64,000 nt of DNA from Paenibacillus sp. ACRRX (GCF_022346885.1 NZ_JAKRNK010000003.1:434001-498000); one strand, 5' to 3'; shown: positions 27,013-35,597, numbered from the stretch's first letter. Made by a program: numbers and translations. The notes: generated from the sequence alone by a model not told the origin.

Positions 27013-27143
27013 ATAGAATGCACTCCTTATCCTCAGAATTGGTATGCTATAAACTCTGTTAAAGTGGTACTTATGGATACCAATCTAACATGATAAGATC
27101 GAAATTACTACTATAAGAACTGCACAGAAGGAAGGTGCCATGG

Positions 27144-28415
27144 ATGAGTCAACGTGTTCATTTCCCTCCCCAGATGCATCAGCAGCAAGGGGTTCATTCC
27201 ATACAAGGAGTTGACGCTGTGCAGCCGCCTCGACAGCAAGAAAAGCCTGTCATGGTAGGCTGGCTTATCACAGCGGCTCTCTTTACAGCCGCACTTAACT
27301 TGCGGCCTGCCATCACTGCTGTAGCGCCGTTACTTGGGATCATTCGCACCGACCTAGGCTTAAATGCTGCGATCGCAAGCTTATTAACGTCAATTCCGGT
27401 GCTTTGTATGGGATGCCTCTCTCCCCTGTCTACTCGCCTTGGCAGAAAGTATGGTCTAGAACAAGTGATTGCTTGGTCTTTGGTACTCATAACGGCTGGG
27501 ACCTTATTAAGACTTGTCACAGACTCAGTATTCACCTTGCTGGCCACCACGGTGCTGATCGGCCTAGGTGTTGCAACGATGGGACCTTTGTTGTCTGGTT
27601 TTATTAAGAAGCATTTTCCCACACAAATAGCCGCCATGATCGCTGTATACACTACGGCACTATCGCTTGGAGCTGCCCTTGGGTCAGGCTTGTCCTCGCC
27701 GTTGCAGCTGACGGCTGATTCATGGCAGACAGCCCTCGCCCTATGGTCCTTGCTTGCAGCAGCAGCGCTTCCCATCTGGTTAATAGTCATCCGACGACAA
27801 GCGGAGGCCCCGACATTATCATCTGTCCCCTTGCAAGGTCCCAATATGCCATGGAAAGAAACGCGAGCCTGGCTGCTTACTTTGCATTTTGGACTGCTGG
27901 CGATGGTGTTCTATTCGTTAATGGCATGGTTGCCAGCTATTATGGAAAGTTTGGGCCATTCTCATGATTATGCAGCCTATTTGCTGACGATCTATGCCGT
28001 TGTCCAAATCCCAAGCGGCTTCTTGCTCCAACTGCTGCTGAGGAGAGTCCCCTCCAGAAAAGCTTGGCTGTTATGTGCTTCCCTCATGCAATTGCTCGGG
28101 CTCGCCTTAATCCTATGCTCGACGCCTGCTTGGGCAGCGGTTTCCATATGCGGATTAGGCTCAGGAATGCTGTTTTCACTTGCATCATTGCTGCCTGTTG
28201 ATACCGCCTCTACACCAGAAGAAGCGGCCTCCTGGGCCGCAATGACACAATCCGTCGGTTACTTGATTGGGGCACTGGGACCGCTCCTAATCGGATGGAT
28301 TAAAGATATGACTCATCAATTTGAGATCGCAATTCTGGGACTAAGTCTAATTACACTAATATTGATGGGGCTGCAGATATCTATGGCTGCACGTCATATG
28401 AAAGCCGCTTCCTGA
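27144..28415 (+). CDS. MFS transporter, CynX/NimT family
   Basis: A 423-residue protein with a hydrophilic, Gln-rich N-terminus of about 35 residues and then 12 hydrophobic helices. 'AALNLRPAITAVAPLLGIIRTDLGL' in helix 1 is the signature of the CynX/NimT (cyanate/nitroimidazole-type) branch. The substrate is unknown and the family names do not prove it. The ATG at 27144 has AAGGAAGGTG upstream. It is divergent from the MocR regulator, an arrangement often seen for amine or amino-acid transport. Confidence 0.87.
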   Translation: MSQRVHFPPQMHQQQGVHSIQGVDAVQPPRQQEKPVMVGWLITAALFTAALNLRPAITAVAPLLGIIRTDLGLNAAIASLLTSIPVLCMGCLSPLSTRLGRKYGLEQVIAWSLVLITAGTLLRLVTDSVFTLLATTVLIGLGVATMGPLLSGFIKKHFPTQIAAMIAVYTTALSLGAALGSGLSSPLQLTADSWQTALALWSLLAAAALPIWLIVIRRQAEAPTLSSVPLQGPNMPWKETRAWLLTLHFGLLAMVFYSLMAWLPAIMESLGHSHDYAAYLLTIYAVVQIPSGFLLQLLLRRVPSRKAWLLCASLMQLLGLALILCSTPAWAAVSICGLGSGMLFSLASLLPVDTASTPEEAASWAAMTQSVGYLIGALGPLLIGWIKDMTHQFEIAILGLSLITLILMGLQISMAARHMKAAS

Positions 28416-28488
28416 TCCCAACATATAAGAAATTCTGTTCCCAATTAAGTAATTAGCTATTTTATTCCCTACACATGGAGGTATAGTT

Positions 28489-29361
28489 ATGAAAATTTTT
28501 GTCGCAGGCTCTACAGGCGTAATTGGCCGATTGCTGATCCATAGACTGGTCCACGCAGGCCATGAAGTGGTTGGGATGACGCATAGACTGGATCGTAAAG
28601 CGCACATCCAAGCAATGGGCGCAAAGTCGATTGTAGTTGATGTGTTTGAAAGAGACGCTGTATTAGCAGCCGTGGGTGATGTACGTCCAGACGTTATCAT
28701 TCATCAGCTTACTTCCTTAAGCAATTGGAGTATCGAGGATAATGCCCGGATTCGGATTGAAGGAACTCGCAACTTAGTCGATGCAGCGCAGGCTGCTGGT
28801 GTAACACAAATGATTGCGCAGAGCATATCATGGGCTTATGAGCCCGGAGATCATCCTGCGGGGGAACAAGTTCCGCTCGATATCCATGCGCCTTTGCCAA
28901 GAAAAACAACGATTGACGGCATATCGGCCTTGGAGCGTATCGTTGCGGAGATCCCAGAACACGTCATTTTACGATATGGTGCTCTTTACGGACCTCACAC
29001 CTGGTATGACCATAAAGGCCTCATCGCTGAGAAGGTGATTCAGGGACAGCTGCCAGCAACCGATGGCATAACCTCCTTCCTTCATGTGGAGGATGCCGCT
29101 AATGCTGCTCTGCTGGCATTGGACTGGCCTCCAGGACCCGTCCATGTAGTCGACGATGAGCCTGCCGCAGGAACCGAGTGGTTGCCTGTATATGCGACAG
29201 CGCTGCAAGCCCCTGTACCTGCGCATCAGTCAGGGCGACAGCGCGGTGAGCGCGGCGCGTCCAATGCAATGGCGCGTAATGAATACGGTTGGACTCCATT
29301 ATATCCAACCTGGCGTACAGGATTCGCGCAAAGCTTGAATCCCGCTCCCGGGCAGCACTAG
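28489..29361 (+). CDS. NAD-dependent epimerase/dehydratase (extended SDR) family protein
   Basis: A 290-residue protein. The N-terminal Rossmann motif 'KIFVAGSTGVIGRLLIHRLVHAGHEVVGMTHR' carries a basic residue after strand 2, which favours NADP(H). 'IEGTRNLVDAAQAAGV' and 'RYGALYGP' are typical of extended SDRs. The canonical Y-x-x-x-K is not evident (residues 'DGISALE' stand in the usual place), so it may be a binding or isomerase-type member rather than a classical dehydrogenase. The ATG has TGGAGG upstream. It lies 73 nt after the transporter and ends at a terminator. Confidence 0.82.
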   Translation: MKIFVAGSTGVIGRLLIHRLVHAGHEVVGMTHRLDRKAHIQAMGAKSIVVDVFERDAVLAAVGDVRPDVIIHQLTSLSNWSIEDNARIRIEGTRNLVDAAQAAGVTQMIAQSISWAYEPGDHPAGEQVPLDIHAPLPRKTTIDGISALERIVAEIPEHVILRYGALYGPHTWYDHKGLIAEKVIQGQLPATDGITSFLHVEDAANAALLALDWPPGPVHVVDDEPAAGTEWLPVYATALQAPVPAHQSGRQRGERGASNAMARNEYGWTPLYPTWRTGFAQSLNPAPGQH

Positions 29362-29415
29362 CGTCTGTACGGCTAACTTGTTGGCAGCTAGTTAGGCCAT
29401 CCAGCATATATGATG

Positions 29416-29466
29416 AAGGCCAGCTCCTTGATCCCCTATTGGGGCTGAAAGAACTGGCCTTTATTG
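29416..29466 (+). terminator. Terminator after the epimerase-like gene
   Basis: A nested stem: AAGGCCAG...CTT pairs with AAG...CTGGCCTT, with an inner CCCC/GGGG helix, followed by TATTGAT. The rest of the 29362-29764 gap is AT-rich and holds only presumed promoter sequence for the sigma-factor gene. Confidence 0.75.
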
Positions 29467-29764
29467 ATGTAACTATAGCAACGTCGATATTCCTGTTGAT
29501 GGATAGTCCTTCTCGTTTAATGACGCTGCTCTTCTTTCCTATGCTTTATAAATCAGGTATATTTAATACAAATCATAAATTGATTCCCAAATTAATCAAC
29601 GATTATATATTTTACAAACTTACTAGTTCTGCCTCTAAATCGTTCAAGCCCCCCCAATTTCCGTCCGCCACTCCACTTACTCATTAAGTAAACATTGCTA
29701 TAAAAGTTATGGTTTCACGTATTTATTTATGATAAAGAGCAGTTTGCTAGCTTGGAGGGATTAT

Positions 29765-30337
29765 ATGGAGCGCTGGTTATTATTTCTACGCGACAATATT
29801 CATCATCTAGACAGCTCGACTCAACAATCAGTGTATTACTCTTATAAGAAGCTGATCTATCGTGATATCTATCTTTTATTTCACAATCATGAATTAGCAG
29901 AGGATGTCGTACAAGAGTCCTTCTTAAAAGTAATGATGAAAGCACCCAAATTGCGTCATTCGAATAATCTTAAAGCTTGGGTCAAAAAAGTGGCTCGGAA
30001 TACCGCATATGATTATTTGAAAAAAAACCAAAAGTATTACCTTTTATCGCACTCTCGCCTCATAAGATATCTAGAACATCATTCTCAGGCTGATGTTGTT
30101 TTAGTTGACAGCCATATTGAATCAAAAATTTGCTATGAAATGTTATATGAATCACTAGATCAATTAAATACTAGGTACCAAGACGTAATTCGCTTATATT
30201 ATCTGGAAAACAAAACATGTAGAGTAATAGCTAACGAATTAGAAATGTCAGAACAAGCCTTAATTCAATTACTATACAGGGCGAGGAAGAAGCTCTATAC
30301 TCATTTTTCAAGAAAATGGGGCATGCGCCTCAAATAA
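29765..30337 (+). CDS. ECF-type RNA polymerase sigma factor
   Basis: A 190-residue protein with sigma region 2 ('YRDIYLLFHNHELAEDVVQESFLKVMMKAPKLRHSNNLKAWVKKVARNTAYDYLKK') and region 4 ('LDQLNTRYQDVIRLYYLENKTCRVIANELEMSEQALIQLLYRARKKLYTHF'). Start chosen at 29765 because GGAGG precedes by 6 nt. The gene and its two downstream neighbours are visibly more AT-rich than the surrounding DNA. No conventional zinc-containing anti-sigma factor is adjacent; the next gene encodes a HAAS membrane protein, which may fill that role. Confidence 0.87.
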   Translation: MERWLLFLRDNIHHLDSSTQQSVYYSYKKLIYRDIYLLFHNHELAEDVVQESFLKVMMKAPKLRHSNNLKAWVKKVARNTAYDYLKKNQKYYLLSHSRLIRYLEHHSQADVVLVDSHIESKICYEMLYESLDQLNTRYQDVIRLYYLENKTCRVIANELEMSEQALIQLLYRARKKLYTHFSRKWGMRLK

Positions 30338-30423
30338 AACGTTATCTATAGCTTGTTCACTTCGTTAGGGTAAATGTAAGGTTTATTGAAGAAGTTAAGA
30401 CTAACCAACAGGAGGTTTGATAG

Positions 30424-31050
30424 ATGGAAAGACATGAACTGATTAATGGTTATTTACAGTCACTCAAGTATTATATCTGGATTAGTGACTTAAGCCCTGC
30501 TCGTAAAAGTAAACTTTTTGAAGAGTATCGGTTATTAATTGAGGATCAATCGACTTCCACGAGTTCAATCTCTGAGCTACGCTCCTTATTAGTTGATCTC
30601 GGAAATCCCAAAGATATTGTTAAAAAAGAGATGCATGGGTTAGACGGCTCTTTGACCCCTACAAATGGAAAGTTTAATCGAGGCATGGGCTTTATGCCAT
30701 ATATCCTAACTATAAGTTGGACGCTCAATAGTGACTTGTACCATCAACTCAGCGCATGGCAATTCCAAGCCTCCTTTTGGATCCATGCCAGCGTCATCTT
30801 TATTCTTTTAGTCGCTACTATCTCCAGCTTCTATAAATACCGTTATGACCAGTCATTTTTTAAAGAAATCGTCTTTTCCAACTTCATTGTCTACCTTCCC
30901 CTCTCACTTATTTTTTGTTATATGCTGCTGCAACAATTTTCTATAACTGCGCTTATAATACCGTTCTCACTAATTCTCCTCACCACGATATCCGCCTTTT
31001 ATTTCGACTGGAGAAATTCAAGCTTTATGCGAAAATTATTTATTCCTTAA
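30424..31050 (+). CDS. HAAS-domain (DUF1700-like) membrane protein
   Basis: A 208-residue protein. The N-terminal 70 residues ('LINGYLQSLKYYIWISDLSPARKSKLFEEYRLLIED...ELRSLLVDLGNPKDIVKKE') match the all-helical HAAS signalling domain, which ends in the typical 'LG.P..I...' motif. Four hydrophobic helices follow (about 112-130, 143-160, 163-182 and a final one near 185). HAAS proteins usually partner with PadR repressors. Here the partner is an ECF sigma factor, so a membrane-bound anti-sigma or sensing role is a reasonable guess. The start has AGGAGG upstream, and the next gene follows after 51 nt. Confidence 0.75.
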   Translation: MERHELINGYLQSLKYYIWISDLSPARKSKLFEEYRLLIEDQSTSTSSISELRSLLVDLGNPKDIVKKEMHGLDGSLTPTNGKFNRGMGFMPYILTISWTLNSDLYHQLSAWQFQASFWIHASVIFILLVATISSFYKYRYDQSFFKEIVFSNFIVYLPLSLIFCYMLLQQFSITALIIPFSLILLTTISAFYFDWRNSSFMRKLFIP

Positions 31051-31101
31051 GCCGTATTTTTGTTGGATATCAACAATTTTATATAAGGTGGGGGTTTAGC
31101 T

Positions 31102-31851
31102 ATGGTCAAAAAAATAATCACCGTTATGATGATCTTCGCTTTTGTTTTTGGAACATACTCTCCAGTTTACGCTCTTGACCTCACTAGTCAGACACTGCCT
31201 TCCTCCAATAATTGCGGTTGTTGTACACCTGGGTCGGCATTAACCGACGAAACATTAGAACTCGCTACTAGAGCATCCGGACTTGATTCCATCCAAATTC
31301 TGAGTTTACAGGATGGCGATCAATTTATTTCGCAGCATGTAAAGACAGATGTACTATTTACACACTTTTTAAATCAACAGAGTATAGCATTAAGCAGCTT
31401 AAAAGACATCAAAGTTATTCAAACTGTTCAAGATGGAGATACGAAGTACACCTTCTCCATAGCAACTGCTTCAGATTTCGCATCGCTTAGCGGCAACACA
31501 AATGAACAAGGTACCCTAGAATCCCTACAACTCGTCAAATTAAAAGAAAATGTCGATAGCAACAATCCGGAAAGCGTCGCATTTGACATCATAGATGCTA
31601 AAGATGGGAACTCCGTTATCACCTTGAAAGAGCTCACTCTGCTTAAATTAAATGCAGCCGCCAAAATTGGATTAACAGATGAATTCACAACCTTAGACAT
31701 TGATTGGGTTCGCTTAGGCTGCTCATTATCCGGTGCGTTAGCATGCCCGGTTGCTTGTCTCGCATTTGCTGCACTACCGCCCGTTATGGTGGCCTGTAAT
31801 ATTGGATGTAAAGCAGCATGGGAATTAGGGCTTTGCTCTAAGGCCTCCTAA
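31102..31851 (+). CDS. Exported protein with Cys-rich hydrophobic C-terminal domain (bacteriocin-precursor-like)
   Basis: A 249-residue protein. A signal peptide (residues 1-24, likely cleavage after V-Y-A) is followed by 'NCGCC' (Cys38, 40, 41). A soluble, Cys-free middle region of about 160 residues comes next, then a short C-terminal domain (about 203-249) with six cysteines (207, 215, 219, 232, 236, 245) in a hydrophobic Gly/Ala-rich context. This layout recalls halocin C8-like precursors, where an N-terminal part acts as immunity protein and the Cys-rich tail is the peptide; the resemblance is my inference. It is the third gene after the ECF sigma factor and HAAS protein. The start has AAGGTGGGGG upstream. 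A terminator follows. Confidence 0.7.
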   Translation: MVKKIITVMMIFAFVFGTYSPVYALDLTSQTLPSSNNCGCCTPGSALTDETLELATRASGLDSIQILSLQDGDQFISQHVKTDVLFTHFLNQQSIALSSLKDIKVIQTVQDGDTKYTFSIATASDFASLSGNTNEQGTLESLQLVKLKENVDSNNPESVAFDIIDAKDGNSVITLKELTLLKLNAAAKIGLTDEFTTLDIDWVRLGCSLSGALACPVACLAFAALPPVMVACNIGCKAAWELGLCSKAS

Positions 31852-31883
31852 TCTAATCATGCTCCAACAAAATACGGAGATTA

Positions 31884-31917
31884 TCCCCGCGGAAAACCAT
31901 TTCGCGGGATTTTCTTG
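31884..31917 (+). terminator. Terminator of the ECF-HAAS-Cys-rich cluster
   Basis: TCCCGCG-type stem (CCCGCGGAA/TTCGCGGG) followed by ATTTTCTT, 33 nt after the stop. Confidence 0.8.
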
Positions 31918-32030
31918 TTATAGGCTATGTATACCAAACATAAAAAATAAACGCCTGCTTTCAAAAGCAGCTCTCCATTATCATCTTTTGCCATCAACTT
32001 GTTATCTCAGCTAGTTGGTTAGGCGGTATG

Positions 32031-32050
32031 TTGGCGGATTGGCACGCCAA
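32031..32050. repeat. Inverted repeat in a gene-poor 550-nt gap
   Basis: TTGGCG and CGCCAA separated by 8 nt. The gap 31852-32403 also contains CTGCTTT/AAAGCAG (about 31956-31971). The short rightward reading frame here has no ribosome site or recognisable protein. Confidence 0.3.
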
Positions 32051-32096
32051 TAAAGGCTGTTGTATTTGGAGCAGAAAAAGATCAAAAAACACAAAT

Positions 32097-32128
32097 ACCA
32101 GCCGCTCCATGCAATGGAAGTGGCTGGT
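32097..32128 (-). terminator. Stem-loop with T-rich tail on the minus strand
   Basis: ACCAGCC...CAT pairs with ATG...GGCTGGT. On the minus strand it is followed by ATTTGTGTTTTTT. It lies 275 nt beyond the leftward gene at 32404 and is probably its terminator. Confidence 0.55.
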
Positions 32129-32403
32129 CCTGTTTATTTCAAGTTGAGAAGTGCATCAAATATCCAGATTCCTGAAGTACCCCATGTTGCTATCAATAAA
32201 TATCAGAGGAAAAGCAATTATTTAAAACCATTATCTATTAAAAATAAGTGGCAGACTTCAGAAGCAGCGCGTATTATCAGCTTCCGTTTGTATGACCCAT
32301 GTACGTTAGGTAGCCTGAGAAATGCATGGATGATTACGTCCCACCAGCATTCGAAGGTGTTTTACTATGAACTTACAGGCGTATAAATTGAATTTTTACG
32401 ACC

Positions 32404-32727
32404 TTAATAAATTGCGTACACTTTTACTAAAAATGAAGACTCTGCACCACTCGGATTAGCAATATAAAGTGATCTTGCAGTTATGACTATGGATGTATTT
32501 CCACTAATCACATCATCCAATTCCGTAGGGTCCGTTCCTACCGACACATCCCTTTTTACATCAAACGTAATGTCATATTGATCTACGCCCCCACCTTCTA
32601 CTTCCCATCTTAATCTTTTTGTACCCGGAGGAAGAACCTCGGTACTGAAATTTCCGCTCGAACGATGTTTTTGACCGCTTAACGGCGCTTTCTCCGATCT
32701 AATGCTTGTTACTAACTCCTGTGGCAT
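32404..32727 (-). CDS. Small hypothetical protein, predicted beta-rich
   Basis: A 107-residue protein without signal peptide or cysteines. After a polar N-terminus comes an alternating pattern ('TKRLRWEVEGGGVDQYDITFDVKRDVSV', 'TSIVITARSLYIANPSGAESSFLVKVYAIY') that looks like a beta-sandwich, somewhat like GOLD or C2-like domains. I recognise no family. The ATG has TTGGAGG 8 nt upstream, so it is likely a real gene. It lies alone next to the AT-rich ECF cluster, with which it shares base composition. Confidence 0.65.
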   Translation of the reverse strand: MPQELVTSIRSEKAPLSGQKHRSSGNFSTEVLPPGTKRLRWEVEGGGVDQYDITFDVKRDVSVGTDPTELDDVISGNTSIVITARSLYIANPSGAESSFLVKVYAIY

Positions 32728-32942
32728 ATGATCCCTCCAAGACTTAAAATCAATTTACTTACATTACCATTCATACTGTTTACTTGCATCCTGTAGAACA
32801 AAATTCTTAAAATAGCCCCATCGATTTACGTGACTTGTAAACTGAACTCATATACAGATTTCTAAGTCCTCATTTATAGTATAGGTAACGGATTTACTAG
32901 ATTCCCTGCCAAAAATCATGTCAACAAGAGGAGAAGATGGAA

Positions 32943-33638
32943 ATGATGGAAGTAACGGATTGGAGAAATGGCGCCTATGGGCATAAATTTATAGCTTCTT
33001 TTAGTGGAGGCAAGGATAGCGTTCTAGCCTTGTACAAAGCCATGAGAGTTGGAGAGGCCATTGGTCTGATCGTCATGTTGGAGGAAGAAGGGAAACGTTC
33101 CCGTTCACACGGTATGCCCCCAGAGCTTATACGTGCCCAAGCGGAGGCCATTGGTCTGCCTTTATACACGGCAGCTGCCAGTTGGTCCGATTATGAAGAA
33201 GTGTTTACACGCCTGCTAGTAAATGCTAAGCAGCAAGGAGCAGAGGTACTGGTAACCGGGGACTTGGATGTGCCTGCTCATGGATGCTGGCACGACCAAG
33301 TAACCAAAAATGCTGGACTAAAGCTGGGAATGCCTCTATGGGAAATGGACCATCGGGAAGCCGTCGAAACGTTCATTAGCCTGGGGTTTGTAACCATTCT
33401 TGTAACTGTAAATTTATCATTAGGTATGCGGGAAGAGGATCTCGGGCGAACGTTAACCGCTGAATATGTAAGGGAGCTTGAAGCTCGTGGAATTGACCCT
33501 TGCGGTGAGGGTGGAGAGTTCCATACTACCGTAATCGATGGGCCTATTTTTAAACAGGCGATTCCGGTTCGCCGCTGTGAGATCCTGAAGGATGGAGACT
33601 ACGCCTTTCTGCCTTTGGAATTGATTAAGCAATCGTAA
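32943..33638 (+). CDS. Dph6-related ATP pyrophosphatase (diphthine-ammonia ligase family)
   Basis: About 231 residues. PP-loop motif 'SFSGGKDSVLAL' (about residues 20-31) binds ATP pyrophosphate. 'HGMPPELIRAQAEAIGLPL', 'VTGDLDVPAHGCWHD' and 'GIDPCGEGGEFHTTVIDGPIFK' are the conserved elements of the MJ0570/Dph6 family. Bacteria lack diphthamide, so the bacterial substrate is unknown; ATP-dependent amidation is the likely chemistry. The start is at 32943 (GAGGAG 9 nt upstream); the ATG at 32937 is too close to that site. Monocistronic. Confidence 0.88.
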   Translation: MMEVTDWRNGAYGHKFIASFSGGKDSVLALYKAMRVGEAIGLIVMLEEEGKRSRSHGMPPELIRAQAEAIGLPLYTAAASWSDYEEVFTRLLVNAKQQGAEVLVTGDLDVPAHGCWHDQVTKNAGLKLGMPLWEMDHREAVETFISLGFVTILVTVNLSLGMREEDLGRTLTAEYVRELEARGIDPCGEGGEFHTTVIDGPIFKQAIPVRRCEILKDGDYAFLPLELIKQS

Positions 33639-33860
33639 GTCTCAAGGTATTAACAGAGGAGTATGGTTAGAGGGGATTGTTATCCCCCTTACAGCACGAC
33701 ATACGTTGGGTAGAGGGAGAGCTTACAGCAAGCAGCAGCAGATTGATCAATGCTGCCGCGTGCAAAACAAGAACAATAACGAATAAGCTTCATAAAGCTG
33801 CTGCTAATTTCGTATCCCCTCCCTTGACCCTGTATGGGAAAACAAATAACACCTTTCGCA

Positions 33861-33888
33861 TTTACAAATCTATAAAAATAGATATAAT
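33861..33888 (+). promoter_or_regulatory. Promoter of a leaderless ArsR-type gene with internal operator
   Basis: -35 TTTACA (33861-33866), 16-nt spacer, -10 TATAAT (33883-33888). The spacer contains the inverted repeat TCTAT-AAAA-ATAGA (33869-33882), a plausible autoregulatory operator. The start codon ATG at 33896 lies 7 nt after the -10 box. Confidence 0.72.
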
Positions 33889-33895
33889 AATGATT

Positions 33896-34207
33896 ATGGA
33901 ACCTTTACTAATTTATAAAGCCTTGTCTAACGAGACCCGCAGTCAGATTATGTTATGGCTGAAGAACCCCGAACAATTCTTTGATGAGCAGCCCTATTTA
34001 CGCCAGGGCCTCAACTTCCGGATTGGTGTGTGCGTAGGCGATATACAGGCTAGATCTGGGCTTGCGCAGTCTGTTATATCGAGTTATCTCGTTACCATGC
34101 AGAAGGCTGGATTATTGGAATCTGAACGCATCGGCAAGTGGACGTACTATCGTCGCAATGAACAGACCATACAGAAATTTTCCGAGTATATTAAGGAAAA
34201 ACTATAA
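33896..34207 (+). CDS. ArsR-family winged-helix regulator
   Basis: About 103 residues: 'YKALSNETRSQIMLWLKNPEQFF' then 'GVCVGDIQARSGLAQSVISSYLVTMQKAGLLESERIGKWTYYRRNE', the ArsR winged HTH with recognition helix 'AQSVISSYLVTMQKAG'. The reading frame is open for 70 codons further upstream, but that part is not protein-like. No Shine-Dalgarno sequence precedes the ATG, and a TATAAT box ends 7 nt before it, so translation is probably leaderless. It is followed after 77 nt by an MFS exporter whose promoter has a similar spacer, the likely target. Confidence 0.82.
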   Translation: MEPLLIYKALSNETRSQIMLWLKNPEQFFDEQPYLRQGLNFRIGVCVGDIQARSGLAQSVISSYLVTMQKAGLLESERIGKWTYYRRNEQTIQKFSEYIKEKL

Positions 34208-34232
34208 AAGGAAAGGAGTCTTTTTTTACTCT

Positions 34233-34260
34233 TTTACATCTATATTTCTATATATATAAA
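34233..34260 (+). promoter_or_regulatory. Promoter of the MFS gene
   Basis: -35 TTTACA (34233-34238), 16-nt AT-rich spacer with TCTATA repeats, -10 TATAAA (34255-34260). Same geometry and -35 box as the ArsR promoter at 33861, suggesting shared control. Confidence 0.6.
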
Positions 34261-34284
34261 TACGAATGGAGACTTACATCTACT

Positions 34285-35460
34285 ATGAAAAAGGTTAACT
34301 CGCTTCTGATCCTGATTTTGGCTTTAGGCGTGTTCGGTATTATTACAACTGAAATGGGTATTATAGGGGTTCTGCCCCAAGTCACACAAAAATTTAATAT
34401 ATCCGCTTCACAAGCAGGATGGCTTGTAAGTATATTTGCTTTAGTCGTTGCCATTTCTGGCCCCTTCCTAACCTTACTGACTTCCGGTATTAACCGCAAA
34501 GTCATTCTTTTGGCGGCTGTACTTCTTTTCGCGATATCCAATATCGTGTATGCCTATACTGCAACATTTGAAGTTATGCTCGCCTTCCGTATTATCCCTG
34601 CCATTTTCCATCCTGTCTTTTTCTCAGTAGCCCTCGTAACTGCAGCTAAACTTGTGCCCTCAGAAAAAAGCGGCAAGGCAGTTACAAAGGTGTTCGCCGG
34701 CATAACGGTTGGATTTGCATTTGGTGTGCCGTTGACCTCTTACCTCGCCGAAAAGTTATCATTAGAAGCCGCATTCTTGTTCGGAGCGCTAGTAAGTATA
34801 ATTGCCTTTGTAGGCATACTCGTGTGGTTACCCTCCATGCCTGTTAAGGAAAAAATGTCTTATGGCAAGCAGCTTGGCATATTACGCAAACCTCTATTGT
34901 GGTTAAACATCGTGACCGTTATTTTTATTTTTGCAGCTATGTTTTCGGTGTACAGCTACTTTGCTGAATATCTTGGACAAGTGACACAGATGAACGGATC
35001 ATGGATTAGTATGATGTTGATGGCTTTTGGTGTAATCATGATAGTAGGAAATTTTATATTCGGGGAGTTATTGCATAAAAGCATGACAAAGACCGTTATC
35101 CTGTTCCCTTTGCTCTATACAGCAGTATATTTATTGGCTTATTATGGGGGCACTTATTTTATTCCGATGGTTATGATTGTGTTCGTGTGGGGAGCCGTGC
35201 ATTCTGGCGGGCTGATTGTAAGCCAAGCATGGTTAACGACAGAGACCAAGGAAGCGCCCGAATTCGGCAACAGTTTGTTTGTCTCTTTTTCCAACCTCGG
35301 GATTACTATAGGGACTTCAATCGGTGGTTGGTTTATTTCCCACCTAGGCATACATCAGCTCATCTGGAGCGGTATGATGTTTGCATTGCTTGCGTTCCTA
35401 TCCATTGTGCTTAAAATAAAAATCTCCCAATCAAGTGCAAGGGAAGCGACCGCTCGTTAA
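34285..35460 (+). CDS. MFS transporter, DHA1/AraJ-like efflux
   Basis: A 391-residue protein with 12 hydrophobic helices. 'FGIITTEMGIIGVLPQVTQKFNISASQAGWLVSIFALVVAISGP' is the DHA1 efflux N-terminus, and 'GVPLTSYLAEKLSLEAAFLFGAL' the antiporter motif. The substrate is unknown. The only ribosome site is GGAG 13-14 nt before the ATG, at the very 5' end of the predicted transcript, so translation may be weak. Probably repressed by the ArsR protein encoded just upstream. Confidence 0.86.
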   Translation: MKKVNSLLILILALGVFGIITTEMGIIGVLPQVTQKFNISASQAGWLVSIFALVVAISGPFLTLLTSGINRKVILLAAVLLFAISNIVYAYTATFEVMLAFRIIPAIFHPVFFSVALVTAAKLVPSEKSGKAVTKVFAGITVGFAFGVPLTSYLAEKLSLEAAFLFGALVSIIAFVGILVWLPSMPVKEKMSYGKQLGILRKPLLWLNIVTVIFIFAAMFSVYSYFAEYLGQVTQMNGSWISMMLMAFGVIMIVGNFIFGELLHKSMTKTVILFPLLYTAVYLLAYYGGTYFIPMVMIVFVWGAVHSGGLIVSQAWLTTETKEAPEFGNSLFVSFSNLGITIGTSIGGWFISHLGIHQLIWSGMMFALLAFLSIVLKIKISQSSAREATAR

Positions 35461-35490
35461 ACGTACGATAACGATCGTTCAATAACAGGT

Positions 35491-35540
35491 GGCAGTTCGG
35501 AACATGATCAACCTGTTCTATGGGCTGCCGCTTTGTTCTT
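35491..35540 (+). terminator. Terminator after the MFS gene
   Basis: GGCAG...GAACA pairs with TGTTC...CTGCC, followed by GCTTTGTTCTT. A perfect AACGATCGTT palindrome lies just before it (about 35470-35479). Confidence 0.65.
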
Positions 35541-35597
35541 ATTCTCCTAACCATTAAGAATAGCAATGTTTCTTTAATGGAAGCAGCATGACCAAAT

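Noticed and set aside
27135..27250. Extra N-terminal domain on the CynX-type transporter
   Set aside because: Only about 35 Gln/Pro-rich residues; too short and unstructured to call a domain.
29289..29687. 132-codon rightward open frame
   Set aside because: Overlaps the end of the epimerase gene and its terminator; translation is not protein-like.
32060..32386. 108-codon rightward open frame in the 550-nt gap
   Set aside because: No ribosome site, no protein-like pattern, and it runs through a terminator-like stem-loop.
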